DNA of 64,000 nt from contig OY987230.1 of the NCBI GenBank assembly GCA_963920705.1, forward strand, positions 10,069,320 to 10,133,319, written 5' to 3'. Both the position numbers and the translations under genes were made by a program. The first letter of the stretch is position 1. Each line of letters starts with the position of its first letter. The stretch comes from Odiellus spinosus. Lineage: Eukaryota; Arthropoda; Arachnida; Opiliones; Phalangiidae. Under the pieces are notes generated by a model, which did no database searches, was not told the origin of the DNA, and saw only the letters and a list, made by a program, of their open reading frames with translations. This document shows positions 23,510 to 35,137 of this stretch, piece by piece.

Positions 23510-23825
23510 AAGTTTGGTGGTAGTTTATAGTTAATTATCAAAGTCACAAATAAGAGTAACAAACCTCAAATAAGTTATGAAATTTTAGATTGAAAAGGTT
23601 CTTAAGAAAACTAAGTTGCTTATGCAAATTACATAAAAATGGTGCGTGAACCAATGTGACTCCCTATTTTAAAGACACTCATTGGCATCTGATATTTTTT
23701 CATGCTGAATTTGATAATTGGGAATTACTACAAAGTTTTGATTTTTAACTTTTTCGCATATTAAGTCTAAATCGATAAATAATGACTTGTTTCCAGAGTC
23801 TAGTACCCCTTCTAGACTTAAAACT
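23510..23825. repeat. Dispersed repeat, copy 2
   Basis: This is the second copy of the repeat described at 20200-20520, with the same ordered blocks, ending in AATGACTTGTTTCCAGAGTCT and then AGTACCC. Confidence 0.5.
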
Positions 23826-24201
23826 CATTTGATACTGTTTACAATTAAATTATCAATATTGGACCCGTTATTCGTATGATAATATCATAATAAGAATTAC
23901 TGAAATTAAATATTGAAAATCCAATAAGGCCGATTTCATCGTAACAATACAGTACTTTTCTAAAATCGGGCGGCAGTCTTTGGCCAATTATAACAGCGCA
24001 AAAAGTTAAACTTTCGTAAAAATATATATTTACGATGATGATAATGATGTATTTTATATAGTTTTTAAGGTAATCACTCGCATCAGATATAATTAATTTC
24101 TATTATTAATCTTATTTTTTTTCATAAAGAAAATTGATTTTGATTGTAGTTTAGCATTTAAAATTTTTTGTCGCTGATCGATATAGATTAATTTGTATTT
24201 C

Positions 24202-26754
24202 TTAATTTTGATAGATAGGTAATAAATGAGCTTCCGTGTTATATATATACTTTTCAATGGAGAATGCGTTTTGATTGTCACTGAACAGCATGAACAAGTA
24301 TTTTAACACTTCAGCCAAGAAGAAACTTTCCATCATATCTTTGGGTTTTTTCATGGACGCGAAACGTACATCCCCTATTGAAGTATACCCGTCTAATACT
24401 TTAGTATGTTTTTCGAATGCCTGGAATATTTTCCAGCCCCAATCTTGATAGGTTTGGTTATTCGTGACGTGATACAAATACCATAAACTCTCTATAGTTT
24501 CTGGCCGTAGTAAATTATGAGCATCATTCGACTAGAAAAACCCGAAATTTCAGTTAATTCAAAAAGCACAAATTAAAAAATGGGAGAATGCAGCCCGTCA
24601 TCAAGTGATTTTTCTTTTGATTCCTTATTGTGTAAATATATATTATATATATATTCGTATATTTTTATTTGTAGACATAACGTTTTAGTCCTTGTGTATC
24701 TCGCTGGATGGCACCCCTCTATCTCATAAGTAGCGCTAGGGAGAAAGAGACAGAGGGGGGCTCTAATTATTTTAGCTCTCACACAGTCTCAAGAACAAGG
24801 TCATGTAAAATAAAGCTCCAATTAATCTAGATTACGTGTATAGTGGTTACGAACTTGTTTCCATGTTGCATTCTCCCTTTAAAAACCTCACTTTTATTAT
24901 AATATCACTATCAGAGTTCGGTTGTAAGTTAAAATGAGCAATCTCTGGGCTTAAAAATGTTTCAGTTGTTTCGTACATCTTGTAACATGTCTCCATCAAT
25001 TGTATCGCTAGTTGCAAATGAGAATCTGGTAGGCCATAATGATGTCCCAGGGCCAAAGTTCCAGGAAGATAGCAAACTAAATGATCCTAAATTTAAAAGT
25101 AAAAATACAGAATTACACTAGAGTCTGATTATTTTGTTTTCTTTGAATACCATTTTAGGGCTAAAACTTCGCCCACTGAGCAATTCTCCTACAAAGACTA
25201 AATTATTGGGTTGGGATTTCTTGACTAGTAGATGCATCATCCCTTTTACTGCTTCTAAATAATCATCTCTAAGCCAGTTTATTGTACGGCCTGTTTGGAT
25301 CCACTGTTTGAGTAGATATTCGTAATAACTATCGGCGCGAGCCCCCAAAGTTAAAGTCGAGGTGCTTCTGAATCTACCAGTCTCGGCGTTAATGAACATC
25401 GGTACCAGACCCTCTTTTTTGGCTTGGGAATGAATATGTTCCGAAACTTTGAATGCAGTGTTCTAATAGAAAAAAGGCACATTACATTAGTGATTGAAAA
25501 CTATCTTAACAACGTCAGTACCTCGTATTTATCCTCTTTAGTAATGCGACTCAAGTCTCTAAATTCAAGTTGAATTGAAGAAACCTCAGAGACTGAACTA
25601 TCTTGACCCCATGATGGAGCATGGGCCTGACCTGTTCTAATATTAACATCGGAATAAGGAATTCCTGAAGTGGTTTTAAAACCAGGAAGAAGTCTATTTC
25701 CCAAATCCATCTATTAGAAATCTTATCTTTAGTAACATTAGTCAACAAAATGAAATTCCAATAAATTTTACAGCTTTCTTCAAAAATATCTCCTCATGAC
25801 TTAGATGAAAAGCGCTTAGTAGTCCACCAAGTATTCTTATAGTAGTTTCAAAAAGGTTAACGTCTTTATTGTGATCAAAATGAAGTTTTTCTGTTATCCA
25901 TGTTTTACTCTCTTCATATTCTATAAAAGAACAGCCATAAAATTAATACAGATAGATTTAAAAAAAAAAAAATAATAATCCTATTAACCTTCATTGAGAC
26001 CAAGAATGTACATAGTATCGATGGAATCAACTATAGTTAACCCCAAACCGAACCAATCTTGATAAGTCTTGCTTATGGGCTTTAGATGATCATGGCCCCA
26101 AGCATATTTTTTGTATCCTGTCCATGCGTGTTTAAAAGCATTTACGACAGCCTGCTGCCTTTCGTTCGTTGGACCTATAGCATATAATTATCCCATTATT
26201 AATGAGGTATTTGATTTTGGTCATTATAAATTACCAGTTTGGATAAATTTATCTAAAAATGGTTTCAAAACTTTGGATTTTTCCAACTGATTGTTAACAA
26301 TATTGTCATATGCATCTTCCTTGGTATCTGAAGGGCTAACAATTTCATTTGGTTTTTCAGGAACAGTTGATGTAAACTTGTTCAAAATTTGCATGCTGGC
26401 TTTGCTCTCCAAAATGTTGCCTGAGGGACTTTTCTTTTCTCCCATAGGGAATGTATCAGACATCCAGGGTAGGACGAACAAGAAGGTGAAAATAAAGAAC
26501 ATTGCGAAAATTCCTATGTAAAACCTTTGAAGTCGCGACCGCTGCTTCCACCACTGCAATTTTTTGCTTAGTAAGTAAAATTAATTTTTATACACTATTG
26601 ATCCAGTGATAATTACCCTCCACAAACTTGGCGACCTCTTTGATAACACAACTCCATTTGAAGCTTGAATTCGCGATTTTAACGACGTTATTGAACTTAT
26701 TGGCAAGCCTTTCTCAACATCCTCCAAATTGGATAGAAATTGTCTGTTATTCAT
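24202..26754 (-). CDS. MAN1B1: Endoplasmic reticulum mannosyl-oligosaccharide 1,2-alpha-mannosidase (GH47)
   Basis: This enzyme trims the middle-branch mannose from Man9GlcNAc2 on glycoproteins in the ER/Golgi and feeds misfolded proteins into ERAD. Exons in transcript order: 26754-26617, 26553-26235, 26174-25989, 25920-25772, 25710-25522, 25462-25151, 25086-24892, 24531-24202; 605 residues. It is a type II membrane protein: a short cytoplasmic tail, then a hydrophobic span at about 56-77 ([19 protein letters not shown]), a linker, and a GH47 domain from about residue 155. Family blocks are [77 protein letters not shown] and NTEAHLLPI (calcium-binding Thr). The exon-7 donor GTGAGG leaves a phase that joins cleanly to the conserved LLRPE segment. 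The size and single catalytic domain favour MAN1B1 over Golgi mannosidase IA/IB. Confidence 0.94.
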
Positions 26755-27627
26755 GATTAAATATAAGAGCTAAACAAAAGTTTTCGGCGATAATTCTTCA
26801 CGATATCACGTTCCCTTCATAATAAATAATTTGCTGAAAATTGACAGTTTATCCAGAGATAAAACGCGTAATTAATTGGACATAATTTACGAAGACTAAA
26901 GCCGAGTCAATCGGTCAATCTAAGCATTTTTGAGATTTTGGTCTATTTCTGTGCAGGCTCTGAATCCAAAAGCTTCTGTCGTCTGCTCTGTAAAGCTAGG
27001 AACGGAAATAAGCACTAGCAAAATATTTCCACGAACCTTGCACTAGACAGTCACATACCATGATAAGTGAAGTGATAAAGTTAACTATTTGAAAAAAATT
27101 AGTCCGCGAGATTATCGGGAAATGAGCTCTAGTTTAAATATTACAATTCAATGTTTGAAGCAAACCTAAAGATCAGAGAAAGCAATGCCTACGTTATTTT
27201 AAAAATTACCTACGTATTGGCAAGGAGGATTAGACAAGGAGAAGAAATGTGGGGACGGCGCGGTTCCTACTGCGTCGGCCTAAACTCCCACTCTGGGAGA
27301 ACGGGGGTAGAGACGTTTCGTGGTAAAATATTGTCGCGTGGGTAAAACGAATCCTTTATGAGACGCGCTAGCTAGCGACCACGTGACAACAGTTTACCTC
27401 GAGAATTTCCTATCCCCCCTTTCCACCCGAGTGGGAGGTTGGCTCTTCTATCTCTAACTCAACGCAGCCCCACATTTCCTCTCCTTGTCTAATCCTCCTT
27501 GGTATTGGCGAAAGGTTATGAAATCTAAGAATATAATACTCGTACCTTCATCCGCCTAGATGAAATGGCACGTGTATGCCATGTGTGCGCGCGTCTTTTG
27601 AAATTAGTTGCAGAGTGGCTTTTAAAG
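26755..27627. promoter_or_regulatory. Divergent 5' region of MAN1B1 and kinase, with a TIR element
   Basis: Both flanking genes point away from this 873-bp stretch, so their promoters should be here. It contains the inverted-repeat element 27221-27501, which is GC-richer than its surroundings. The open frame at 27151-27345 runs into that element and is not taken as a gene. Confidence 0.45.
27221..27501. mobile_element. Inverted-repeat DNA element (281 bp)
   Basis: The left end CAAGGAGGATTAGACAAGGAG and a following GAAATGTGGGG match, in inverse, CCCCACATTTC and CTCCTTGTCTAATCCTCCTTG at the right end (27481-27501). A 7-bp direct repeat GTATTGG flanks it at 27214-27220 and 27502-27508, a likely target duplication. 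The interior is GC-rich and non-coding. Superfamily uncertain; a 7-8 bp duplication could fit hAT. Confidence 0.75.
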
Positions 27628-28903
27628 ATGATAGGCCTAAAACAACTGAAAATGGGAAGAAATGAGGAATCTATTTTATCGAACGTTTCTAAAATATCCG
27701 AAGAAACATACAAGTAGTTGATGGTTTTTGTTTTTATTTTTATACAACGCATAGCAACATAATGCCTTTATCCTAACGATCGTAGACAAGTATTATTCAA
27801 CATTGGTTCCCATCATGGATTTACATTTGTAAAGTTCTTGGACAGCGGACACAACGGAGCTGTAGCTGAAATGTTTAACCCATACTTGAGAGAATCAGTT
27901 GCCATTAAAATAGAACCGTTTCAAGACGAAATAGTCATTGAATGTTGGACTAAGATTGAGCATCCTAATGTACTGCCTTTGATAGCTTTCATACGAATTG
28001 AAGATCCGAAAGAGGACAAAATTGAAGTTTGAATTGAGGCGCTCCAAATTTATATGAAAGACTTATCTTGTTATTCTTTTTTAGGAAGAAGAAGAACTAG
28101 ACTTACTGTGGACCGCTTACATAATGCCCCTATGCCCTACCACTCTAGACTCTAAAATATCATCATCGAAATTCAGAGAAAGCCCAGAGGCTCTAAATGA
28201 AATTTTATCTTGGCTTAGGGAAATTTTGAACGCCTTGGAATACCTTCATCGGAAGAACATGTATCATTTGGATCTGAAACCCAACAATATCCTTCTTGGC
28301 AAACAAGGACAAGCCATTTTGGCCGATTTCACCTACTTGAGCAACCGAAGCGACATTACGGTTAAGAATATTGGCTGCCCTTTTCCTCTTCAACCACCAG
28401 AGTCCCTGCTAGCCAACAAGGAATTGGTACTGAAGTCTGATAAGGTGGACATATGGTGTTTCGGCATGCTGATGGCAGATCTGTTTGCTGGTGGAAATTT
28501 GCACTTGCTGTTGAATGAAAATTTGGAGGAAATTTTTTCTCATTGGTCAAACTCTGAAGGCAACTCCAAAGCCTCACCAGAATGGGTAAAAACAAGACAA
28601 GAAAATCTGAATGTCCTGAAGAGCAGCAATGAACTAGAAGCTATTGTCAAAAAAGCTTACCCTTATTCGGCCTTGGACAAAGAAACTTCCAAAAATTGTT
28701 CTAGAATTTTTCATAAAATTTTAAGATTTAAGCCCAGTGAAAGGCTTTCGATAACTGAGATTATTCGAGAACCATTTTTAATATTTTCTGACCATAGACA
28801 CTTTATCAAATACACTGCTCGTAGGTTTTTATGCTGGCCAAAATATGAAGCTAAGCAGTGTAGTTTACATTGGTGGGAACCAAATTATTCCGAAAGTCAT
28901 TAA
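27628..28903 (+). CDS. Divergent protein kinase with DFT in place of DFG
   Basis: Three exons, 27628-27713, 27786-28026 and 28085-28903, give 381 residues. A second in-frame ATG lies at 27652; the start choice is open. Kinase landmarks in order are a weak glycine loop (LDSGHNGAV), VAIK with the ATP-binding Lys, HLDLKPNNILL (catalytic Asp and Asn kept, the usual Arg of HRD replaced by Leu), ADFT in place of DFG (the metal-binding Asp kept, Gly replaced by Thr), QPPE as the APE-like motif, DKVDIWCFGML (subdomain IX) and a final Arg in PSERLSITEII. All catalytic side chains are therefore present, but the activation loop is unusual and very short. The C-terminal 35 residues are Trp- and basic-rich. 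I cannot assign it to a named family; Ser/Thr specificity is inferred from LDLKPNN. Confidence 0.8.
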
Positions 28904-29431
28904 TGCTACAACTGCCAAAATATTTAAAATTCATAATGTTCGTTGTTTATATTTGAATCCTTGGCCAAAATTAAAATTTTAAACCACATTGTAAATGGCT
29001 ATTTAAATTTCGCGCGTGGGCGTGATTGGATAAAAAATGACAGGTGGTATGCTATAATAGCAGACGTCCACAAGCCATTTCCGAATCCGAATTATTCCGA
29101 ACCAAATCAAGACCAAATGAATGTTAGGATCTTATCTTAGGGCGGTGCTTGCCCAACCTTGATTCTAGTTTTTCATTAAATCTTTTATATTAATTAAAAT
29201 GCCCAGAGTAATATATTAATTTAAGATAGGCCTTTTATTATTCACCTAAGTAGAAGTTCAAAGTTTGAAGAGGTCAGAAAAAAAGTGAGTACAAAGCCTC
29301 CAAAGGGTCATTTGCCATTTCATTATAAAAGGGGGTGTGCTTTTTTTTTTTTCAGCATAGTACATGATACAATAGATGTAAATAAGAATAATTTTTAGCC
29401 ATTGTGTTCAATAATATTTGGCCTTTAAAGG
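28904..29431. other. Spacer between kinase and VPS8
   Basis: This stretch probably holds the kinase 3' UTR and the VPS8 promoter. An open frame at 28943-29140 contains the phrase RWYAIIADVHKPFPNPNYSEP, which I do not recognise. It could be a remnant or a missed exon. A T run lies near 29340. Confidence 0.4.
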
Positions 29432-32400
29432 ATGGATAATGTTAATAGAGAGACCCCAAATTTAACGCGGAAGTTTGGTTCAACTTCGACTGTTGGCAAT
29501 AGCTCATCCGTTGACCCACAAAGTCTGTCCGTAGATCTTGATATAGAAGAGGTAAATTAACCTGTTATTCGCGAAGCAGCTAATAATTTAAATCTGCCAT
29601 TCAATTTTAGTTAGATGATAAAGAATATGATCTTCCGACGCATGTGGGTACACCACCCACGCTGGAAAGCATTTTAAATGAGGTTTGGTTATAATTTTAA
29701 AACACAATTTCAAATTAATGGCTTATGTGTCTCTTTAAAAATAACTAGCCGGATGATTTATCGTTAAGTGAGGAAGATCTGCAGGATATACAGCCTCCAT
29801 TTGATTTCTTCCAAGATTCTGGTGAAACTACTTCGGTTGGCAGTTCAGAGTCATTCGGTCGAAGATCTGATAACAGGTGATTAAGTTTTTCTGATAAGAT
29901 TCAAAAAGGGTAAATATAGATAAAAACGTGTAGATATTAATGGAGGAGGCAATTTGGGGCCCCATCGTACATTTCAAGTAATGCAGCTTTAAACATTTAA
30001 ATACGTGTAGGTTAATTTATTTTGTTATAGATCGGGAAGAAGAAGTCCCATTGGTTCCTTTTCTGGGGCATCGGCAACTACCCATGGCTCGCTACTTCGA
30101 CACGTTATTTTACGGGGAGTGTCATCGCAACTTCAATCTGCCGCAGACAGAGTTCAAGCTGGAAAGCCAACATCTATGGCTGTCTCGTCTCTTATCGCTA
30201 TCGGGACCTCCAAGGGGATGGTCCTAGTTTTTGGTAAATAAATTTTTTGGGTGCTTTTGAAAATATTCAATATCTTGTCACAATAGACGCGGAACAGGTA
30301 TTAAAGTGGTGTCTCGGTGGACGCGAATATGGTGAATCTTACGGAGGTGTATCAGCTATTACTTTCAATGGGGATAGTTCCAGATTATTGTGCGGTTATG
30401 CTAGGGGACAGGTAAAAATCAAAGAAGTCTGATCTAATAAGATAATTTCAAAAATGATTACCAATTATTAGCTTACTATGTGGGATGTCAACAATGGGAA
30501 ACTTTTAAGACTGATTTTGGACGCTCATCCTCCAGAAACTACTGTTTTACACGTTAAGGTGAATTAATGATAAAACATAAGTACTCCCAATAAAACTCTA
30601 TTTGACTAGGAGGCATTTTCACCGCCTGTTTATATTAATGGGAAACTATTGGCTCCTCACAGAGTTAGTTCAGCTCTTCACTTTCCACAAAATCCAATGA
30701 TTTTATTGTTGTTTAGTATGGTTTCACTTTTTTCACCATCCCAGTAGTAGACTTTTGGTTTACATTAAACTGCACCTGTGGATCAGTAACATAAAAGTAT
30801 TTCAATACACCTGTTTTGAACTCTGGTTCAACAGGTTTTATTGTTCCAAATTATTTTTATTTTACCTGATGGTAATTCCCCATACGTTTGAATTGGGGTG
30901 AGGTGCATAACACTTGGATGTCACTTTTCAAAAACTCTGGTCAATAATTTCCATTGTTAAAAAATCTGGTTATAATAGTTAGTGCAACAACAGGTAAAAC
31001 TAGCACTTTTTGAGCCAATAGTTTCTCACTATTGTATTTGCTCTTTTAACCTGATGACTGGTAAGAATGTTACTTTTTATAGTTTACTGATGATCCAGCT
31101 TTAGCGCTTTGCAGCGATAGTGGAGGATCCGTATTTGAACTAAATTTTAGACGGGTCATGGGAACTAGAACTTGCGAATCTCGCTGTATATTTTCTGGAA
31201 GGTATGAAGTATTAATCTCAATTGATTTATAGTGTAGGGTCTTATTTCCAAAAAAGTTTATATATCTTGGGAATAAGATCCAAAATTACTAGAAGTTTAA
31301 TAGAAAGACTAAATAAATTTTTGATGTTAAAGTCGAGGGGAAGTTTGTACTTTGGAGCCACTTCGAATGTCTCCGCATTTTCGAGAGCATAGCAGCCAAG
31401 ACGTGTGCCTTCTAGCTTTGGGAACTGTGACTAAAGTTATTGTTGTCACTGTTCGACCTTTCTTGAGAGTTTGGTTCACTCATCAGTTGAAGGTTTAATG
31501 AGAATTCGATAGATTTGACTTGAAAATAATTTTCCTTTTTTTAAAATAATAATGTTTTCTAACAGGCTGATAAGGATACTTTACCTTTGCTTTGTTGGCA
31601 ATTTGTTGTGATTCAGGTGTCATCTTCGACCAGAGTTATCGATCCAGTATTAGCATTTGGTCGACAGTCAACTATTTACTTTTATCAAGTGACTTTTGCG
31701 ACAGCCGAAAAGATTACTTTTATTCCATTGCAAAAGATGCAAGTCAATCATTTGGTTCAAAACTTTGCGGTAACTTCTCTCTGTCAGTTCCCCAGTAAAT
31801 GACTTATATAGATTGAAATATTTTTTTATTAGTGGTTAAATACTAGAACTATTGTGACTTTAGACACATCCGAACACTTGCACGTGATTGATGTTAAATC
31901 TGATGAAGAACTTGAGGTAAAATAAAAAATAATTTCTAGTTTCATACTTATTATTGATTTTTGAATTAACCCACCAGGTATTTGAAGCTGGCGATGTTCA
32001 ATTAGTTTACGGAACGAGTCATTTTAAAGGATTAGCTACTGGAGGAAATGTCAGTAAAGCAATGGTAAATCTTATAACATAGTTTTAGAATTGAATTAAT
32101 AATTTATAAGGCTGGGCGAATATTCATTCAGTCGATTACAGAGTACACTTTACTCCATTCACTCAAGTAAAGTGGATGTACTCAGCATGAAAAACCTAAA
32201 ATATAAAGAAAGTAACGTTGAGTCATGTTTCGTGACATCACAGCTTGAGGGCCCTTTAATTATTTTACTTGTGACGAGTATCGAGTTTGCTATTCAACCC
32301 ATATCGTTTAAAGAATTTTGAGAACTTGCTGAGGCATAAGGAAAGAAATAGTTATTGATCCTATAGTTTTTAATTTAAAGTCTAGGTTCTTGATATTATT

Positions 32401-35101
32401 GAAACATTTGAAAAGTTAATGCGCGAGTCATCTCAAGTTAATGGAGCTCGCGGTTCGAGAACTAGCCCCTTAAAAAAATTTTCTCTTTCTTGCCCAACAG
32501 CTGTGGCGACATGTAATTGCATTCTAGAGTGAAGACTAATTCTTGGGACAAAATTCTCGAGCCATGGGTTCTTTAAAGGGAAAGTCAATTAGTACACAAA
32601 AATATCTAGAAACGTGTTGAAAATACTTGCAAGTTTTAGACCTGCCTGCAACCCGAGTAGTAGTATTAGGCCTAGATACTTGAAAATTGACACAGGCCTA
32701 AGTACTCAATACTCTTCTTCAGCTCAAATGCAAGATGGCTTAGTTATTCAATACCCTAAAAGTGGTACTCGCCCAGGTCTATTTAAATTTTAATAAATTT
32801 TAAACTTATAAATTAAATTAAAGGCAGCGGCCGGTGAAAGAGCTTGTTATTACTCCGTGGCTTCTTTTGGATCGCAACTTTTGCTACTCGGAGTTAAATC
32901 AGTTCATGTTTTGACTTTACGAACCTGGATTGAAAGATTGGATCTTTTAGCCAAACAAAAAATGTTTCCCGAAGCTTTATCTTTGGCTTTGTCATTTTAC
33001 GAAGATAATGCTAAAGCAGTAACTGGAATATCAGGAAAAAGGCCCCAGAGGCAGCAATTAGTTGCTGCGAAAATGAGTGAGTTGTTGGAAGCTTACGTCG
33101 AGGTTATCATGACCCAACTCTGTCCGGAAAGAGGCAGAGTTGAACATTTAGTTCAACATTATAGAGAAACTGTTCCTAGAGTGGTTTATTTTAGTCTGGC
33201 TATAAGGAAAAGGTATACGATAAAACCTTTTGAAATTATAAATTGAAACAAAAAAATATATATATTATTTCAGGGATTTCTTATTCGGGAAAGCCTACGA
33301 GAAATTAAGTTTGGATCCGTTAGCTAAAGCTGTATATTTAGAAAGTTTAGAGTCTCATATCCTCGATGACAAACTACCAGCATTAACACCGGCGATTACT
33401 CAAGCCTTTGTTCAACACTACAGTCAATATCCAAACAAATTAAACTCCCTAGAAGCTTGCCTAGTCCGCTTAGATGTGGCTTGTATGGATTTGCATCAAG
33501 TTTTGACGCTTTGCCGTCAACATGGTCTATATGACGCTTTTCTATACGTTCATAATAGAGCGATGTTGGATTATGTTTCCCCAATGGAAGATCTCTTTCA
33601 AATTCTTCAAGAAGCTGTTGAAAGGGGGAAGCAACTGACCGACAACCAAGTCAAATTGGGAAACAAATTATTAGTGTATATCAGTTGTTGCCTCGCTGGA
33701 CGCGGCTACCCTTTGGGTCACATTCCAGAAGATTTTTTGACTAAAGTAAAAACCGAAGTGTTTCAGTGTGTTACGAAGCTACATGGTAGCAAAGGATCTA
33801 GTGGAACGGTGTATCCTTATCTTAAAACGTTACTTCATTTTGATACGCGTGAATTTTTGAATGTGTTGGCCATTGCATTTGAAGAACCTGAATTCAAAAC
33901 TGAATCTGGGTTAGTAAAATTGATTTAAATTTGATACAGGAACATCAAATTTTTTAATCTTTACAGTTTTATCTTTTAGTGTAGCGATGAAGCAACGCTT
34001 GGTTGATATCCTGTTGCAAATAATGGTTGTTAGCGAAGGCTTTTCTGTAAGGACGTAAAATTCCTCTAATGTGGAAATGATGGATTCTTAAAAGATAAAA
34101 TTATTTAACAGCCCTCAGCAGTCGGAGCCCTGTTTACTTTTCTCGCTCGTCAAATGGCAAAACGAGATGATTCTATTATTGTGAATAGGATGCTGTTCGA
34201 GCAGGTTCTCGAATATCTTACAAATCCAGATGATGAGACTAGGAAGGAAGAAAGACAGCAAGCGTTAATGGAACTTCTACAAGCTGGTGCCGGTCTGCTA
34301 GAAGTTAACGAAGAGAGACTGATGGGATTAGCGGAGAAAGCTAAATTGTAGGAATGATTGATTGGTTTGGGTACAGCTGGGTGTGGCTTGATATTTGTCT
34401 GGTTAGCGTTAAAATGCAGAAAATTTTTGGGGCGCACAATTCTGGAAAACCAGGGACTTATAGGAGGCTCAGTGATAGGGAGCGAAAAATAATGAGCCAA
34501 CCCTGCCTAACTAAAAAGGTACACTAAACACTTTTATTGTTTTAGCTATCGAGTTTGTGAATATTTATACGAAAAACATCATCAGTATGATAAAATTCTG
34601 ACATGTTATCTTCAAGATCCAGCGAGAAAAGTTGGTGATTACTTCTTAAATTTCTAGGTTTTTAACCAATATAAATTTATTTTTCATTTTTAAAAATAAT
34701 ATAGTTGCAAGTGTTTTATTTTGTTGATCGTTGCCTTGGAGGGGATGAATTAAGTGACAAAGAAAAAAATGCGATTGAAACTCAAGTTTTAGAAAGTATT
34801 GAGGTAAATGTTGATTAATTTTTCTTAAAGGACATATCTCATTTTATTTGACATTTTTGCTTGTGAAGATATGGAAATTTACAAAGATTATATTTTCCCT
34901 TGCATAAAAATATTTTTTTAGAGTTTCACTTTAGCTGGAAATATATGTAGTTTTATATTTGAGTATTTCAATGTGTGAGCGTGCCATCATTTTCAATATT
35001 GAAGTCTCACACAGGTTTTCATTTATCCCAAGGCTTCATCAGGGAATTAGAATGCAACCTCTAAAAATCTTTCTTTGACGTCAGGAAATGTAGTTAAACA
35101 A

Positions 35102-35137
<36 letters not shown>

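Larger units (their letters stand above)
17909..24201. other. Gene desert between RalGEF and MAN1B1
   Basis: No gene was recognised in 6.3 kb on either strand; the longest frames (such as 19388-19576) have no family features. It contains a foldback element at 19165-19396, a pair of diverged copies of a roughly 350-bp repeat (20200-20520 and 23510-23825), and a GCGCCCTCTA-type foldback at 22950-23163. The left part holds the 3' flank of the RalGEF. The 3' flanks of RalGEF and MAN1B1 converge here. Confidence 0.5.

Noticed and set aside
24886..24891. MAN1B1 exon 7 donor GTTTTT five bases downstream of the chosen one
   Set aside because: It puts a TAG in the next exon; the GTGAGG donor keeps the conserved LLRPE frame.
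30610..30720. Extra VPS8 exon after a potential acceptor
   Set aside because: It would interrupt the conserved LHVK-FTDDPA segment and meets no good donor; exons 6 and 7 already join in phase.
32440..32480. Possible tRNA B box GGTTCGAGAAC
   Set aside because: The last two bases do not fit the consensus and no A box lies upstream at the right distance.
34150..34500. Minus-strand 116-residue frame
   Set aside because: It lies opposite VPS8 exon 15 and its intron; no family similarity.
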